A stretch of DNA of 64,000 bases from Neoconidiobolus thromboides FSU 785 (taxonomy: Eukaryota > Entomophthoromycota > Entomophthoromycetes > Entomophthorales > Neoconidiobolaceae), in contig MU626282.1 of NCBI GenBank assembly GCA_025603075.1, positions 62,001 through 126,000 of the forward strand, given 5' to 3'. Positions 58,598 to 64,000 of this stretch are shown here, in pieces. Within the stretch, counting starts at the first letter, position 1; every line of letters starts with the position of its first letter. The notes under the pieces are model-generated. The model was not told where the DNA came from. It did no database searches and saw nothing but the letters and a program-made list of their open reading frames with translations. The translations under genes were made by a program, and so were the position numbers.

Positions 58598-58970
58598 TTA
58601 TTTTTTAAAAAACATTCTTCCCCAAGTTTTCTTTAATACACTTTCTTTAACTTTATAATGCCATACCCATCGTGCTGCTTTTTGTAAAGCTAACTCATAA
58701 TCATGATATTCAAATGGAAAATTGAATTTGATAAAATTGTTGTCAATTAATTCCATATAATATTTAGATAACATTTCTTTCATTTGTCTATTTAAAAAAA
58801 ATACATTAACAATTTTACTTTGATGTAAAAAATAGAATTAAAACTTACAGATTAACATGTGATAAAACTTTGTTATACAAATCTAATACAAACGCTACAA
58901 CTATGAAGGTACCAAGTAACAAAGGAACTAGAATCAAGTCTAATGGACTAACGTAATACAACTGTATCAT
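58598..58970 (-). CDS. small single-pass membrane protein, unknown
   Basis: Two exons (58970-58849 and 58787-58598) with a 61-bp intron give 103 residues. The N-terminus holds one strong membrane segment (DLILVPLLLGTFIVVAFVL). A soluble basic tail follows, with NFIKFNFPFEYHDYELALQK, ARWVWHYKVKESVLKKTWGR and MFFKK at the end. The terminal FKK resembles a di-lysine ER signal, but its position (KK at the extreme end) is not the classical KKxx. I do not recognise the family. It is convergent with the Mpv17-family gene, 64 bp from its stop. Confidence 0.65.
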
Positions 58971-59601
58971 TTTTTTTAAATATTGAGAAGTAAAAAGTAG
59001 TCACAATAGAATGCAAATTAGTCTAAGTTATAGCTAATAAAACTATTGGCTATAGAAAGGTTTGGCTTTCTTTAGATTATTAAAAGCTGTCATTATCACG
59101 GATATTTCGACATATTATGAAACTAGTTTTAAACTGTTTATTTGTAGAATTCTACAAATTATTTATAAATCAGTATTAATAATATTTTATAAAAGACCAC
59201 CTATTTTAATATGAATTATTGAATAATAAGATTTACGCTTTAATTCTTATTCAACTCAAATAAAGAATCATTTTAAGAATCTAACAAATTGTTTGATTTT
59301 TTCTATATAAAAAATGAATAAAAATGAAATTAAAAAACATCACCCCAGAATTAAGTTATGGTAGACTATAAATCGAACTGATCAAATCAAACTCAATTTA
59401 GATTTTAAATTCTCATTAAATCCCTATCACATGATACATATCGCCAACTAACTTGAATTGATTGGATTAGTTTTAAAGCATAAATTTAGTTTACTGGCTC
59501 AACTAAAGTTCGAAATTCAACGATTTCGTAAGTGGCATTTAAAATCAAATAAAATCAAATTAGCAAAAAATAAAACCTTTAGTTTTATTAATCTTATTTC
59601 A
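58971..59601. other. divergent intergenic region and PCCA leader
   Basis: Promoter region shared by the small membrane protein and PCCA. The frame of the first PCCA exon stays open back to about 59458 but has no ATG before 59602, so that part is probably 5' leader. Confidence 0.55.
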
Positions 59602-62428
<2,827 letters not shown>

Positions 62429-62941
62429 TTTAGTTGGATTTTATGGTTTTTTATAAAAAATATATCATAATTTTTTACCTGATTTATTTCTATAAGGTCT
62501 TATTTATCTTTGTTTGCTTTTTTTATACTTTCAAAATTGTATTTTATAAAAAGTTAAGACTTCATTTAAAAATTCATCGAATTATTTTAAAGTAGCTTTA
62601 AGCCCTTATAAATAGAACTGAAGTTAAATCCTCTAAAATATTAAATTATGAACATAAGTTTCGTACTTTATCTAAATAAAATTTAAAGTAAACAAGCAGA
62701 CGCATAGAATTTAAACAAGATATTAGTTCTATAAAAATTTATTTAAAATAATCATAATTTTATACTAAAAAAGATACAAAGAATAGATTACTGCTACCAA
62801 TAATAATGTCTCAAGGGTTTATTTTAATTCTATAAAAGAGTGAGCAATTGAATTCAAAGATAATTGAAAATATAAAAATCAAATTTTATAAACAACAATG
62901 TTGCTCATAAACCCAATATCAGGAACGACTACTTTATATAT
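62429..62941. other. convergent intergenic region
   Basis: AT-rich spacer between the 3' ends of PCCA and FAL1. No feature recognised. Confidence 0.6.
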
Positions 62942-64000
62942 TTAATGGTCAATTTTATCCACTATAGAAAATTAAATTAACAGAAAATATTAATATGAAA
63001 ATAGCTTACATTTCATTGGCATCTCATCAATTTGAGTAGCATAATATTGTTCAATTTCTCTTAAAGCTTTAACATCTTCATCACGAACAAAATTAATAGC
63101 AACACCTTTTCTACCAAATCGACCAGAACGGCCAATACTAAAAAAATAAATTTCTAATTGTAATCAATATATTAAAATAATTACCGATGGATATAATTTT
63201 CACGATTGGTAGGAAGGTCATAATTAATAACTAAAGAAACTTGTTGAACATCAATACCTCTAGCCCAAACATCAGTAGTAATTAAAACTCTTGATTTAGC
63301 TAATCGAAATTCAGACATAATATAATCTCTTTCTTTTTGGGGCATTTCACCATGCATTGAAGTAACTGAAAAATTAGCTTCCGTCATTTTTTGAGTTAAA
63401 AACTCAACCTTACGACGAGTATTACAAAAGATAACTGCTTGAGAGATTGTAATGGAATCATATAAATCAGTTAAGGTATCAAATTTCCATTCTTCTTTTT
63501 CAACGCTAATGAAAAATTGTTTAATCCCTTCCAAAGTAAGTTCATCACGTTTAACTAATATCCTTATTGGTTCTGTCATAAATTTACTTGTCATTGATAA
63601 AACATCATGTGGAAGGGTAGCGGATAATACAACAACTTGGCAAGAAGGTGGTAAAAAGCGATAAATATTATAAATCTGTTCTTTGAATCCTTGGTTTAAT
63701 AATTCATCAGCTTCATCAAGTACTAACATTTTTATATTTTTGACTCTTAAACTACGACGCTTAATCATGTCGTGTACACGCCCAGGGGTCCCAGATACTA
63801 CATGTTGTCCGTATTCTAATTTTTTAATATCATCCCCAACGCTAGTTCCTCCAATACATGCATGACATTGGACATTCATATAATCTCCTAAAGCCAAAAG
63901 TACATTTTTGATTTGTACAGCTAATTCTCGAGTGGGTGAAAGTACTAATGCTTGTGCATCTCTTAAAGAAGTATCGATACGTTGTAAAATTGAAATGGAA
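62942..64000 (-). CDS. FAL1: DEAD-box helicase eIF4A3/Fal1 (5' part missing)
   Basis: The gene enters from the right edge and lacks its first ~100 residues. Visible motifs: Ia [87 protein letters not shown]. The sequence [20 protein letters not shown] and the end [11 protein letters not shown] identify eIF4A3/Fal1 rather than eIF4A1. It is a core exon-junction-complex helicase in many eukaryotes and an 18S rRNA processing factor in yeast. The last residues are uncertain: reading through gives CKLFSY and a stop at 62992-62990, while splicing a 48-bp intron gives LDKIDH and a stop at 62944-62942. The intron length is typical here, so I favour splicing. Confidence 0.95.

Overview
The window is a strongly AT-rich piece of nuclear DNA from a fungus. 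Three kinds of gene support this: a fungal mitochondrial ribosomal protein of the Mrp51 family, a NoxA-type NADPH oxidase without EF hands, and a Hog1/p38 MAP kinase with a TGY activation loop. Several other genes point to an early-diverging (zygomycete- or chytrid-grade) fungus rather than a yeast or mushroom: a propionyl-CoA carboxylase alpha subunit, a WW-WW-MyTH4-RhoGAP protein, a PPP1R37 homologue and a Gdown1-like protein. The exact lineage is inference. Genes are cut by many very short GT-AG introns, mostly 41-60 bp, so many protein fragments that look like small ORFs are exons of larger genes. The standard genetic code fits every gene.

Layout. 1-8.5 kb: 5' end of an SF3B1-like gene, a secreted Cys-rich protein, RPS13, the WW/MyTH4/RhoGAP gene and a SERF gene. 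8.5-14.8 kb: a gene-free tract with several copies of a short inverted-repeat transposon (MITE). 14.8-31 kb: GlnRS, a Mei2-like RNA-binding protein, a PPP1R37-like LRR protein, NoxA, a rhodanese, Mrp51, Hop2 and a nucleoside hydrolase. 32-46.5 kb: Gdown1-like protein, Rad60/Esc2-like SUMO-like-domain protein, YEATS protein Yaf9, a CHZ-motif protein, tRNA-Leu(AAG), a secreted protein, a decayed auxin-efflux-carrier-like pseudogene, a lysine-rich protein and RPS22. 47.5-64 kb: quinone oxidoreductase, DUS2, mitochondrial malate dehydrogenase, Hog1-type MAPK, an Mpv17-family protein, a small membrane protein, PCCA and the 3' part of eIF4A3/FAL1.

The genes do not form one pathway. Some themes recur: meiosis (Mei2, Hop2), chromatin and genome maintenance (Yaf9, CHZ-motif protein, Rad60-like), translation and RNA processing (RPS13, RPS22, GlnRS, Mrp51, DUS2, eIF4A3, SF3B1-like), and mitochondrial metabolism (MDH, PCCA, rhodanese, Mpv17).

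The main non-coding finds are a family of about eighteen ~105-bp MITEs with ATATGGGGATG ends, a candidate H/ACA snoRNA in the unusually long RPS22 intron, a small branched RNA-like fold downstream of RPS13, and two paralogous blocks around MITE clusters at 37.6 and 42.5 kb.
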